Assembly: GCF_018588945.1 (NCBI RefSeq) | Contig: NZ_JAFIWA010000003.1 | Span: forward strand, 372,001-436,000 | Direction of reading: 5' to 3' | From: Microbacterium flavescens | GTDB lineage: Bacteria > Actinomycetota > Actinomycetes > Actinomycetales > Microbacteriaceae | DNA length: 64,000 bases | Shown: one piece after another, positions 23,512 through 31,304 of the stretch | How the letters are laid out: the number at the start of each line of letters is the position of its first letter | Position numbering within the stretch: position 1 is the first letter of the stretch | Notes under the pieces: generated by a model | Databases searched by the model: none | What the model was told of the DNA's origin: nothing | The model's input: only the letters and a program-made list of their open reading frames with translations | Translations under genes and position numbers: made by a program

Positions 23512-24072
23512 ATGTCCACAGCATCCGCGGCCGAGAAGTCGGCCGTCAACGGCATCCGCACCGCGCTCGGCATCGGCGGCGTGCTCGCGGTCATCGTCGG
23601 CATCCTCATCCTGGCGTGGCCGGGCAAGACCGCCATGGTCGTCGCCGCGATCATCGCCATCTACGCGATCGCCGCCGGACTCGTCTACGCGGGTCTCGGC
23701 ATCTTCTCCAAGAGCAAGGGAGGCTGGGCGCGGATCGGACACATCGCACTCGGCGTCCTCTTCATCATCGCGGGTGTCGTCGCGCTGATGAACCTCGGCC
23801 AGACGACGGCCTGGCTGGCCGTCTTCATCGGCATCCTCGTCGGCATCATGTGGATCATCGAGGGCATCGTCGCACTGTCGACCCTCGGTGACGCCCGGTC
23901 GAAGGTCTGGTCGATCATCTTCGCGGTCATCAGCATCATCGCCGGTATCGTGCTGCTCTTCTCGCCGCTGTGGGGCGCCGCCATCCTGTGGTGGCTGCTC
24001 GGCATCGCACTCATCGTGCTCGGCATCATCAACGTCGTCCGCGCCTTCACGTTCGGCAAGAACGACCTCTGA
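23512..24072 (+). CDS. DUF308 (HdeD-type) membrane protein
   Basis: The 186-residue protein has six membrane helices in three helical-hairpin repeats (GVLAVIVGILILAWP, IALGVLFIIAGVVALMNLG, FAVISIIAGIVLLFSPLWG). This is the DUF308/HdeD pattern linked in enterobacteria to acid resistance; the function in actinobacteria is not known. AGAAAGGG precedes the ATG by 8 bases. It is monocistronic with a very strong terminator behind it. Confidence 0.88.
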   Translation: MSTASAAEKSAVNGIRTALGIGGVLAVIVGILILAWPGKTAMVVAAIIAIYAIAAGLVYAGLGIFSKSKGGWARIGHIALGVLFIIAGVVALMNLGQTTAWLAVFIGILVGIMWIIEGIVALSTLGDARSKVWSIIFAVISIIAGIVLLFSPLWGAAILWWLLGIALIVLGIINVVRAFTFGKNDL

Positions 24073-24089
24073 GTCGCGACTCGCACGGA

Positions 24090-24120
24090 GAAGGGCCCCG
24101 GGAGCATCCCGGGGCCCTTC
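24090..24120. terminator. Strong terminator hairpin
   Basis: Arms 24090-24103 and 24107-24120 are perfectly complementary over 14 bp (GAAGGGCCCCGGGA with its complement) around the loop GCA. It lies between the converging DUF308 and S9 peptidase genes, and a short T-containing tract (TTCCTCGTGT) follows. Confidence 0.8.
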
Positions 24121-24136
24121 CTCGTGTCGCCGGCGT

Positions 24137-26125
24137 TCAGCCGACCGGAAGGTGGCGCGCCCACCAGTCGAGCACCGCGTCGAACCGCTGCACGCGGTGG
24201 CGCGGCTGGCCCGAGCGCGTGAGCTCGTGGTTCTCGCCGGGGAAGACGAGCATCTCCGCCTCGGTGCCGGACCGCTTGAGCGCCGCGTAGTACCGGGTGG
24301 CCTGCTCGAGGGGGCAGCGGAAATCGAGCTCCGAGTGGATGACGAGGGTCGGCGTGGTGACCTGGTCGACCACCGCCATCGGACTCTGCCGCGCGATCGA
24401 CTCGGGGTCGATGCCGACGTACTCGTCGCCGAAGAAGGTGCCGATGTCGCTCGTGCCCTGGAAGGACACGGGATCGAGGAATCCGCGCTCGACGATGGCC
24501 CCGGCGAACCGGTGGTCGTGCGCGATCACCCACGCCGTGAGGTAGCCGCCGTACGAACCGCCCATGACGCCGACGCGGTCGCCGTCCAGACGCGTGTCGG
24601 ACGCGATCGCGCCGTCGAGGAAGTCGATGACGTCGGCGTAGTCGACCGTGCCCATGGCCTGGCGGATGCTGCGCCCGTGCGCGCGACCGTAGCCTGCCGA
24701 GCCCCGCGGGTTGCTGTAGACGACGGCGTAGCCCGCGTCGACCAGCACCTGCGTCTCATCGAACAGGTGGACGCCGTACGACGCGTACGGCCCGCCGTGG
24801 ATCTGCAGGATCACAGGGAACGGGCCGTCGCCCTCGGGGACGGCGACCCACCCGTGCACCGGGTATCCGTCGCGGCCGTCGATCGTGAACTCGCGAGGAG
24901 CGATGATTCCGGATGCCGCGGCCCGCGCCCCGAATGCCGTCAGGGTGCGATCGGTCCCGTCCTCGACGAGCACCAGCTCGCCATAGGAGTCGGGCCGGGC
25001 GACGGCGGCGACGATGCGGTCGCCCGCGGCGTCATGACCCGCCACCTCGACGTCGCCGCCGAGCACCTCGACCAGCTCGCCCGCGCGGGACACGCGCAGC
25101 AGCCGGACCCGCCCGCGGGTGCGGTCCTGCACGAGGAAGTCGTCGCCGACCGGCGTGATGTGGCTGCCGACCTCGCCGAGATCGATCGACTCGGCGTCCG
25201 TCAGGCGCCGGGGACCACCGCCCTCGAGGATCCACAGCCCCACGCCGGGAGCGATGAAGTCGATCCCGTCCGCACCGACCTCGTGGCCGAGCAGCGCGAC
25301 GGCGCCGTCACCGGCCACCTCGAGGCCGTACAGCGACAGACCCGCGTCGACCCCGAGCACCTCTCGCTGCCCAGATCCGTCGACCGCGACGGCGACCACG
25401 CGCGTGCGCAGGTCGCGCCGGGCAGGCTCGATCTCGTCGACAGCGGTCAGCACCTCGGTGCCGTCGGCTGAGAAGACCACGCCGCCGTGCGACGCGGTGC
25501 CCTCCGTCAGCTGACGCGCCTCTGCTGCGACCGTCTGCTTCTTCGGCGGCGTCGCGTCGTCGTCGTGCACAGCCGGCGCCGGCTCGTAGAAGGGCTCGGA
25601 GTCGGTCGCCGGAGCGGCCACGACGAAGACGTGCGACGGGCGGTCGCCGATATACCCGAGGCCGTTGGCGTGCCAGCGGATGCCGGTGATGTGGCGCGGA
25701 GCCTCGGCCGAGGCATCCAACCCCTCCACACTGCCGTAACGGCCCTTCTCGGGAACCCGTGCAGCGAAGGCCAGCGTGCGTCCATCGGGTGACCACGCGA
25801 AGCCCTCGACACCCAGAGTGGCGTCGGTCGCCTGCACCGGCTCGCCGCCGGCCGCCGCGACGACCCAGACCTGGGCCTTGCCCTTGCCGTCGGCGCGCAC
25901 GAAGCCGAGCGTCCGCCCGTCGGGCGACAGCCGGGGCGAGGAGTCGGCGGTGCCGCGCGTCAGCCGGCGCGGGGTGCTGTCGGGCAGCTCGACGCGCCAG
26001 AGCTGTCCGACGGCGCGGTTGGCTTCGAGGTCGGGCCGCGATGCGGCGAACACGGCGAAGGAGCCGTCGGGCGCGATGACGGGCCGACCGACCGAGACGA
26101 GCGTGTCGATGTCGTGTGCGCGCAC
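24137..26125 (-). CDS. S9-family prolyl oligopeptidase-type peptidase
   Basis: This 662-residue cytoplasmic serine peptidase has an N-terminal beta-propeller of WD/PD40-like repeats (ASRPDLEANRAVGQLWRVEL, SPRLSPDGRTLGFVR, GFAWSPDGRTLAFAA). The C-terminal alpha/beta hydrolase domain has the nucleophile GVMGGSYGGYLTAW near residue 525, an Asp in HSELDFRCP and a His in GENHELTRSGQPRHR. It is of the acylaminoacyl-peptidase type. GTG 26125 is preceded by GGGGGAG within the SDR gene end. It follows the SDR gene by 3 bases on the same strand. Confidence 0.93.
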   Translation of the reverse strand: MRAHDIDTLVSVGRPVIAPDGSFAVFAASRPDLEANRAVGQLWRVELPDSTPRRLTRGTADSSPRLSPDGRTLGFVRADGKGKAQVWVVAAAGGEPVQATDATLGVEGFAWSPDGRTLAFAARVPEKGRYGSVEGLDASAEAPRHITGIRWHANGLGYIGDRPSHVFVVAAPATDSEPFYEPAPAVHDDDATPPKKQTVAAEARQLTEGTASHGGVVFSADGTEVLTAVDEIEPARRDLRTRVVAVAVDGSGQREVLGVDAGLSLYGLEVAGDGAVALLGHEVGADGIDFIAPGVGLWILEGGGPRRLTDAESIDLGEVGSHITPVGDDFLVQDRTRGRVRLLRVSRAGELVEVLGGDVEVAGHDAAGDRIVAAVARPDSYGELVLVEDGTDRTLTAFGARAAASGIIAPREFTIDGRDGYPVHGWVAVPEGDGPFPVILQIHGGPYASYGVHLFDETQVLVDAGYAVVYSNPRGSAGYGRAHGRSIRQAMGTVDYADVIDFLDGAIASDTRLDGDRVGVMGGSYGGYLTAWVIAHDHRFAGAIVERGFLDPVSFQGTSDIGTFFGDEYVGIDPESIARQSPMAVVDQVTTPTLVIHSELDFRCPLEQATRYYAALKRSGTEAEMLVFPGENHELTRSGQPRHRVQRFDAVLDWWARHLPVG

Positions 26126-26128
26126 GCG

Positions 26129-26902
26129 TCACTCCCCCGCGAAGGAGCTCGTGTCGCCCACGAGGCGGGTGTTGTCCGCCGGGACGGGGTCGAGGGCGGC
26201 GGAGGCCACCTCGGCGGCGAACTCCGACACGTTGTAAAGCTTGCCGGCGTCGTCACGGCGGGCGGCGATGGCCCCCGGGTTCGCGCGCTCCAGCAGGGTC
26301 GCGGTGATCGTGCCTTCGATCATGTCGCCGGACACGACGACGAACTCGATGCCCCGCTCGGCCAGCGCCGGGATGCGGTCGCGCAGCGCGTCCTCGCCGG
26401 CGCGCTTCGAGAGCGCCACCGGCTCGTACTCCGGCATGGTGGCGGTGGTGCGGATGAAGTGGGCCTGGTGGCTCGTCACGAACACCACGCGCGATCCCTC
26501 CCCGAGGAGGGGCATGGCCGTCTCGAGCACGCGCACCTGCGCGTCGCGGTTGAGCTGCAGGGCGTAGTCCTCGGCCATCCCCGACTCCATGCCGCCGGAG
26601 GCGTTGAGCACGAGGATGTCGAGGCCGCCGAATGCGCGGGCGACCTCGTCGAACATCGCCTGAACCGATTCCGGATCGGTGAGGTCTGCGCCGACCACGA
26701 GCACCTCGACGCCGAGCGCGCGCAGCTCGGTGGCGAGCTTCTCGGCGCGCGGAGCCTTGTTGCGGTAATTGATGACGACGTTCGCGCCCGCCTCGGCGAG
26801 ATAGCGCACGGTGTCGGCTCCGATACCGCGCGAAGAGCCGGTCACGAGTGCGGTCTTGCCGCTCAGCGAACCGGCAGGAAGCGTGGGGGATGTCTCAGTC
26901 AC
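26129..26902 (-). CDS. SDR-fold oxidoreductase with displaced catalytic tyrosine
   Basis: The 257-residue protein has a clear NAD(P)-binding Rossmann motif TGSSRGIGADTVRYLAEAG (residues 21-39) and NASGG (100-104), with Ser144 in the catalytic serine region. The lysine of the YxxxK pair is present as Lys166 in PVALSKRAGE, but the position four residues earlier is Val162. The nearest tyrosine is Tyr159. It may be a non-canonical enzyme or a cofactor-binding regulator. It is the first gene of a pair with the S9 peptidase. Confidence 0.85.
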   Translation of the reverse strand: MTETSPTLPAGSLSGKTALVTGSSRGIGADTVRYLAEAGANVVINYRNKAPRAEKLATELRALGVEVLVVGADLTDPESVQAMFDEVARAFGGLDILVLNASGGMESGMAEDYALQLNRDAQVRVLETAMPLLGEGSRVVFVTSHQAHFIRTTATMPEYEPVALSKRAGEDALRDRIPALAERGIEFVVVSGDMIEGTITATLLERANPGAIAARRDDAGKLYNVSEFAAEVASAALDPVPADNTRLVGDTSSFAGE

Positions 26903-26947
26903 GCCCTCGACCCTACCTGGTAGGTTCGAAGCTCAAGGAGGCACATC

Positions 26948-27436
26948 GTGGAGCTCATCCAGACGATCGAAGACTGGGCCTGGATCGGGTGGCTGGTGCT
27001 GATCCTGGCCTTCCTGGTGATCGAGATGCTGACGCTCGATTTCACCTTCCTGATGCTGAGCATCGGCGGTCTCGCGGGCCTCGGCTCGGGCCTGCTGGGT
27101 GCGCCGATCTGGCTGCAGGTGATCGTCGCCGGCGTCGTGGCCGCGGTGCTCGTCCTGTTCCTCCGTCCGCCCCTGCTGCGCCGCCTCCGCCGCGGCGAGG
27201 ATCCCACGAAGTCGAACGTCGACGCGCTCATCGACCTTCACGGTCGCGTGCTCGCGACGGTGAGCAGGCACGGCGGCCAGGTCAAGCTCGCCAACGGCGA
27301 CGTGTGGACCGCCCGCTCCGACGCCGGCGAGCTCGAGCCGGGCACCCCCATCCACGTCACCCGCATCGACGGCGCCACCGCCGTCGTTCGCTCCGACGCC
27401 CCGACCGCATTCCCCACGGAGGACCCCCGCGCATGA
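26948..27436 (+). CDS. NfeD-like membrane protein
   Basis: The 162-residue protein has two or three N-terminal membrane segments (WIGWLVLILAFLVIEML, FLMLSIGGLAGLGSGLLG, VIVAGVVAAVLVLFL). A soluble OB-fold NfeD domain follows (ALIDLHGRVLATVSRHGGQV, VWTARSDAGELEPGTPIHV). NfeD proteins work with stomatin-like SPFH proteins in membrane microdomains, and here the SPFH gene follows with a 4-base ATGA overlap. AAGGAGG precedes GTG 26948. This is the short NfeD form without a protease domain. Confidence 0.9.
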   Translation: MELIQTIEDWAWIGWLVLILAFLVIEMLTLDFTFLMLSIGGLAGLGSGLLGAPIWLQVIVAGVVAAVLVLFLRPPLLRRLRRGEDPTKSNVDALIDLHGRVLATVSRHGGQVKLANGDVWTARSDAGELEPGTPIHVTRIDGATAVVRSDAPTAFPTEDPRA

Positions 27437-28389
27437 GCGACCTCGACAACCTGATCCCCACCACGGTCGCCTGGCTCCTCGCGATCGCGGTCTTCATCTT
27501 CGTGCTGGTCGTGCTCGTCCGCTCGATCCGGATCATCCCGCAGGCCAGTGCCGGAATCGTCGAGCGCCTCGGCCGCTACCACAAGACGCTCAGCCCGGGC
27601 CTCAACCTCCTGGTGCCGTTCGTCGACCGGCTCCGGCCGCTCATCGACATGCGCGAGCAGGTCGTGTCGTTCCCGCCGCAGCCCGTCATCACCGAGGACA
27701 ACCTCGTCGTCTCCATCGACACGGTCGTGTACTTCCAGGTCACCGACGCCCGCGCCGCGACGTACGAGATCGCCAACTACCTGGGTGCCGTCGAGCAGCT
27801 CACCACGACCACTCTGCGAAACGTCGTCGGCGGTCTCAACCTCGAAGAGGCGCTGACCAGCCGCGACAACATCAACGGCCAGCTGCGCCTCGTCCTCGAC
27901 GAGGCGACGGGCAAGTGGGGCATCCGGGTCGGACGCGTCGAACTGAAGGCGATCGACCCGCCGCACAGCATCCAGGACTCGATGGAGAAGCAGATGCGCG
28001 CGGAGCGCGACCGCCGCGCCCTCATCCTCACCGCCGAGGGCACCAAGCAGTCCGCGATCCTCACGGCCGAGGGTCAGCGCCAGGCCGAGATCCTCAAGGC
28101 CGAGGGCGACAAGCAGGCCGCGGTGCTGCGGGCGCAGGGTGAGGCGGAGGCGATCCAGACCGTCTTCGACGCCATCCACATCGGAAACCCCGACGACAAG
28201 CTGCTCGCCTACCAGTACCTGCAGACGCTGCCCAAGATCGCCGACAGCGCATCGAGCAAGCTCTGGATCATCCCGAGCGAGTTCACCGAGGCGCTCAAGG
28301 GCCTGAGCGGCTCGTTCCTCGGCGGCGCCGCCGGCGCAACGAGCGACGCGCCCCGGCCGCGGCAGGGCGTCGAGCCTCCCGTTCCGTGA
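27433..28389 (+). CDS. SPFH / band 7 stomatin-like protein (QmcA type)
   Basis: The 318-residue protein has one N-terminal membrane anchor (VAWLLAIAVFIFVLVVLV) and then the band 7 domain (IVERLGRYHKTLSPGLNLLV, VVSIDTVVYFQVTDARAATY, LRNVVGGLNLEEALTSRDNI). A coiled coil of AEGQRQAEILKAEGDKQAAV repeats follows. It forms oligomeric membrane scaffolds with NfeD-type partners. It is coupled to both the NfeD gene and the phosphodiesterase gene by 4-base overlaps. Confidence 0.93.
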   Translation: MSDLDNLIPTTVAWLLAIAVFIFVLVVLVRSIRIIPQASAGIVERLGRYHKTLSPGLNLLVPFVDRLRPLIDMREQVVSFPPQPVITEDNLVVSIDTVVYFQVTDARAATYEIANYLGAVEQLTTTTLRNVVGGLNLEEALTSRDNINGQLRLVLDEATGKWGIRVGRVELKAIDPPHSIQDSMEKQMRAERDRRALILTAEGTKQSAILTAEGQRQAEILKAEGDKQAAVLRAQGEAEAIQTVFDAIHIGNPDDKLLAYQYLQTLPKIADSASSKLWIIPSEFTEALKGLSGSFLGGAAGATSDAPRPRQGVEPPVP

Positions 28390-29162
28390 CGCATCCCTGG
28401 TTCGAGGGCGCCCGCACCCCGCGGGTCCTCGCGCACCGGGGGCTGGTGGCCGCGGAGGATGCCGCGCACGGCGTCGTGGAGAACTCCTTCGCCGCCGTCG
28501 CCGGTGCACACTCGGCGGGCGCCGAATACGTCGAGTCCGACTGCCACGTGACCTCCGACGGAGTGGTGGTGCTGTTCCATGACGACGACCTCTCCCGCGT
28601 GACGGGCGATGCACGTCTGGTCTCGGCGATCACCTCGACGGAACTCGGCGAGCAGATGGCGGACCGCGGCGGACTGATCACTCTGGCGCAGGCGCTGGAG
28701 ACCTTCCCGACCCTCAGGTTCAACCTGGACGTGAAGGCCGAGGCTGCCGCTGTGCCCGTCGGTCGTCTGGTCGCGCCGCACGGGGAGCGCGTCCTGCTCA
28801 CCAGCTTCTCCGACCAGCGACGGCGCACCGCTCTGGCGGCGGCCGAAGCGGCGGCACGGGGCATCCGTCCCGCGACGTCGGCCGGGTCTGCGACGATCGG
28901 CCGCCTTCTCGCCGCCCTCGCCGTGAGGTCGGACCGCCTCGTACGGCGCGCGCTCGACGGCGTCGACGCGCTGCAGATCCCCGAGCGGCAAGGGCGCCTG
29001 CGGGTCCTCACGCCGAGGCTGATCAGCGCGGCCCACCGGCACGGCGTGGAGGTGCACGTGTGGACCGTCAACGAGCCCGACGACATGCGCAGGCTCGTGG
29101 GCGCCGGGGTCGACGGCGTCGTCACGGATCGGGCCGACGTGGCGCTGCGCACGCTCGCCTGA
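28386..29162 (+). CDS. Glycerophosphodiester phosphodiesterase
   Basis: This 258-residue TIM-barrel GDPD has the catalytic first His in VLAHRGLVAAED, the metal ligands in EYVESDCHVTSDG and VLFHDDDLSRVTG, and the C-terminal barrel signature VHVWTVNEPDDMRRLVGAGVDGVVTD. It would split glycerophosphodiesters into glycerol 3-phosphate and an alcohol. It has no signal peptide, so it acts in the cytoplasm. GTG 28386 overlaps the SPFH stop, making it the third gene of a membrane-maintenance operon. Confidence 0.92.
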   Translation: MTHPWFEGARTPRVLAHRGLVAAEDAAHGVVENSFAAVAGAHSAGAEYVESDCHVTSDGVVVLFHDDDLSRVTGDARLVSAITSTELGEQMADRGGLITLAQALETFPTLRFNLDVKAEAAAVPVGRLVAPHGERVLLTSFSDQRRRTALAAAEAAARGIRPATSAGSATIGRLLAALAVRSDRLVRRALDGVDALQIPERQGRLRVLTPRLISAAHRHGVEVHVWTVNEPDDMRRLVGAGVDGVVTDRADVALRTLA

Positions 29163-29299
29163 CCGGGTCGCGCGCGGCGGCGCCCGAACCAGCACTCCCC
29201 CGCTGTGCATCCACTGTGAAAGGCGCTCGCGCAAGCCCCTTTCGGATGATCCCCCCAGGTCGCTTGGTTATACCTATACAGCGACGAGAGGACCACAAA

Positions 29300-29683
29300 A
29301 TGGCAGACCGCAGTTTGCGCGGCATCCGACTCGGCGCCCAGAGCCTACAGAGCGAAGAGGGCGTCGTGTTCCATGAACGTGCACAGCACATCTACACGTG
29401 TACGTCCTGCGGACGAGACACGACACTGACTTTCGCGGCCGACGCCGAGGTTCCCCCGGCGTGGGAGTGCCGCACCTGTGGTGCGGAGGCGCTTCTGCGC
29501 GTCGGCGAGGGCACCGCGACGGTCGACCACTCGGGTGACAAGATCCCGCGCTCGCACTGGGACATGCTCCTCGAGCGCCGCACCCTTCCCGAGCTCGAAG
29601 AGCTCCTGGAGGAGCGCCTCGCCTACGTCCGCGCCCGCCGCGGCGCCGGTGAGGACGTCACCCTCGACAAGATCAGCGCCTGA
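29300..29683 (+). CDS. rbpA: RNA polymerase-binding protein RbpA
   Basis: This 127-residue actinobacterial transcription factor stabilises the RNA polymerase holoenzyme with the principal sigma factor. It has a basic N-terminal tail (MADRSLRGIRLGAQSL), a zinc-binding core with CxxC pairs (IYTCTSCGRDT and WECRTCGAEA), the basic linker DKIPRSHWDML, and the sigma-interacting helix LEERRTLPELEELLEERL region. GAGAGGA precedes ATG 29300. It converges on lnt with 3 bases between stops, as in mycobacteria. Confidence 0.96.
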   Translation: MADRSLRGIRLGAQSLQSEEGVVFHERAQHIYTCTSCGRDTTLTFAADAEVPPAWECRTCGAEALLRVGEGTATVDHSGDKIPRSHWDMLLERRTLPELEELLEERLAYVRARRGAGEDVTLDKISA

Positions 29684-29686
29684 CGC

Positions 29687-31267
29687 TCAGTCAGCCGCCT
29701 GCGCGACGCCGGTTCCCATGGGAGCCGGCGTTCTCGCGTCCCGGCGGCCGACGACGCTCACCGCGGCGCCGAGGGCGATGAGTGCGATCAGGCTCCCCCA
29801 GCCGAGCAGCGCCTGCACCCACGCGCCGGCGATCACCGCGGGCGTGAGCCCGGTTCGCAGCGGTACGTCGTTCAGCATGTGGCCGGCCTCCCCCGCCGGC
29901 AGCCCGTCGATGGTCGTGCCGTCCGGGGCGATGACCTGGCTGGTTCCGACGGTCGACAGGTTCACGACCGAGCGTCCGGTCTCGATGGCGCGCATGCGTG
30001 CGAACGCCAGCTGCTGCAGATTCTCGTCGGTGTCGCGGAAGTCGGCGTTGTTCGTCTGGAACATGTAGAGCTCGGCGCCGTCCTGCGCCCCCGCCCAGAT
30101 CACCTCGTCGTAGATGACGTCGAAGCAGATCGCGAGCCCCACGCCGATCCCGTCCAGGTCGAGGAGCGGCGCGTTGGTGCCGGGCGTGTACTCGCGCTGG
30201 ATCAGTCCGATCAGGTCGGGCGCGAGGCTCTCGTAGAACCAGCGATCCGGCACGTACTCCCCCATCGGGACCGGGTTCGACTTGTCGTGGTACTGGACCA
30301 CGCCCTCCCCGCTCTTCCACAGCATGGAGGTGTTGAACATGTCGTCGCCCCGCGTGGTCGCCGCGTTGACGATGAGCGGCGCGTCGATCCGCTCCGAGAG
30401 CGCATCGAGGGTGCGCGCCGTGCTCTCGTTCGTCGTCGGATCGGAGTCGATGCCGCCCTCCGGCCAGAGCAGCACGTCCAGATCCTCGTCGAGGAGCGGA
30501 GCGGATGCCTCGAGCTGCGCGTTGAGCACATCGTTGCGGTCACGGGGGTCGAAGTAGCCGGACGGTCCGTTGCCCTGGGCGCTGCCCACCCGGAGCGTGC
30601 CGGCGGAAGTAGTCGGGAAGGCGGGCACCAGGACGAGCAGCGCGGCCAGGCCGATCGCCGGGAGCGCGGTGCGGACGTCGCGGAGCCGCGCGGCGCGGCC
30701 CCACTCGATGGCCGCTGCGGTGAACGCCACCATGAGGAACGTGAGGCCGGCGACGCCCGTCCACGAGGCGATGTGCGCGAGCGGGCTCTCGGACTGGCTC
30801 ATGCCGATCCTGGCCCACGGGAAGCCGGTGTAGGGCCAGGAGCCCATGAACAGCTCACGGGCCGTCCACAGCCCGCCCACGAGCAGTGGCAGGGCGATGA
30901 GCGACGCCCATCGCGACGGGAGGAGCCGCGGCATCCAGCGATACGCCAGTGTCAGCAGGATCGACCCGACCGCCATGAACACCGTCTCGATGCCGGCGAG
31001 GGCGAACCACGGGACGATGCCGAGATAGCGCGTGATCCACATGATGTGGATCAGGTAGAACGTGGCGCCGAACACGAATCCGACGAGCAGCGCACCCCAC
31101 ACCGAGCGCCCGATGAGCGCGACGAGCGAGAGGCCGACGCCGACGAAGGCGAGCGGCCACCAGCCGACGGACGGGTAGGCGAGGTCGAGGATCGCACCTG
31201 CGGCGACGGACGCGACGACGGCGGCCCAGAGGGGCAGGAGCGGGCGCGGCGCGGCGGCGAGAGGCAC
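29687..31267 (-). CDS. lnt: Apolipoprotein N-acyltransferase
   Basis: This 526-residue membrane enzyme adds the third acyl chain to lipoproteins. The N-terminal half has six to seven membrane segments. The periplasmic nitrilase-like domain carries the catalytic triad: Glu in LLWPEGGIDS, Lys in QYHDKSNPVPMGEYVP and Cys in VGLAICFDVIYDE. A last membrane helix (AGAWVQALLGWGSLIALIAL) closes the protein. In mycobacteria a polyprenyl-phosphate mannose synthase domain can be fused to it; none is present here. The start is GTG 31267. Confidence 0.94.
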   Translation of the reverse strand: MPLAAAPRPLLPLWAAVVASVAAGAILDLAYPSVGWWPLAFVGVGLSLVALIGRSVWGALLVGFVFGATFYLIHIMWITRYLGIVPWFALAGIETVFMAVGSILLTLAYRWMPRLLPSRWASLIALPLLVGGLWTARELFMGSWPYTGFPWARIGMSQSESPLAHIASWTGVAGLTFLMVAFTAAAIEWGRAARLRDVRTALPAIGLAALLVLVPAFPTTSAGTLRVGSAQGNGPSGYFDPRDRNDVLNAQLEASAPLLDEDLDVLLWPEGGIDSDPTTNESTARTLDALSERIDAPLIVNAATTRGDDMFNTSMLWKSGEGVVQYHDKSNPVPMGEYVPDRWFYESLAPDLIGLIQREYTPGTNAPLLDLDGIGVGLAICFDVIYDEVIWAGAQDGAELYMFQTNNADFRDTDENLQQLAFARMRAIETGRSVVNLSTVGTSQVIAPDGTTIDGLPAGEAGHMLNDVPLRTGLTPAVIAGAWVQALLGWGSLIALIALGAAVSVVGRRDARTPAPMGTGVAQAAD

Positions 31268-31304
31268 GTGAATACCCTAAGCGGCGGGAACTGGACGGCC
31301 GCTG

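Noticed and set aside
29163..29299. Promoter for rbpA in TTGGTTATACCTATACA
   Set aside because: TATAC words are present, but no -35 hexamer stands at a suitable distance, so no promoter is called.
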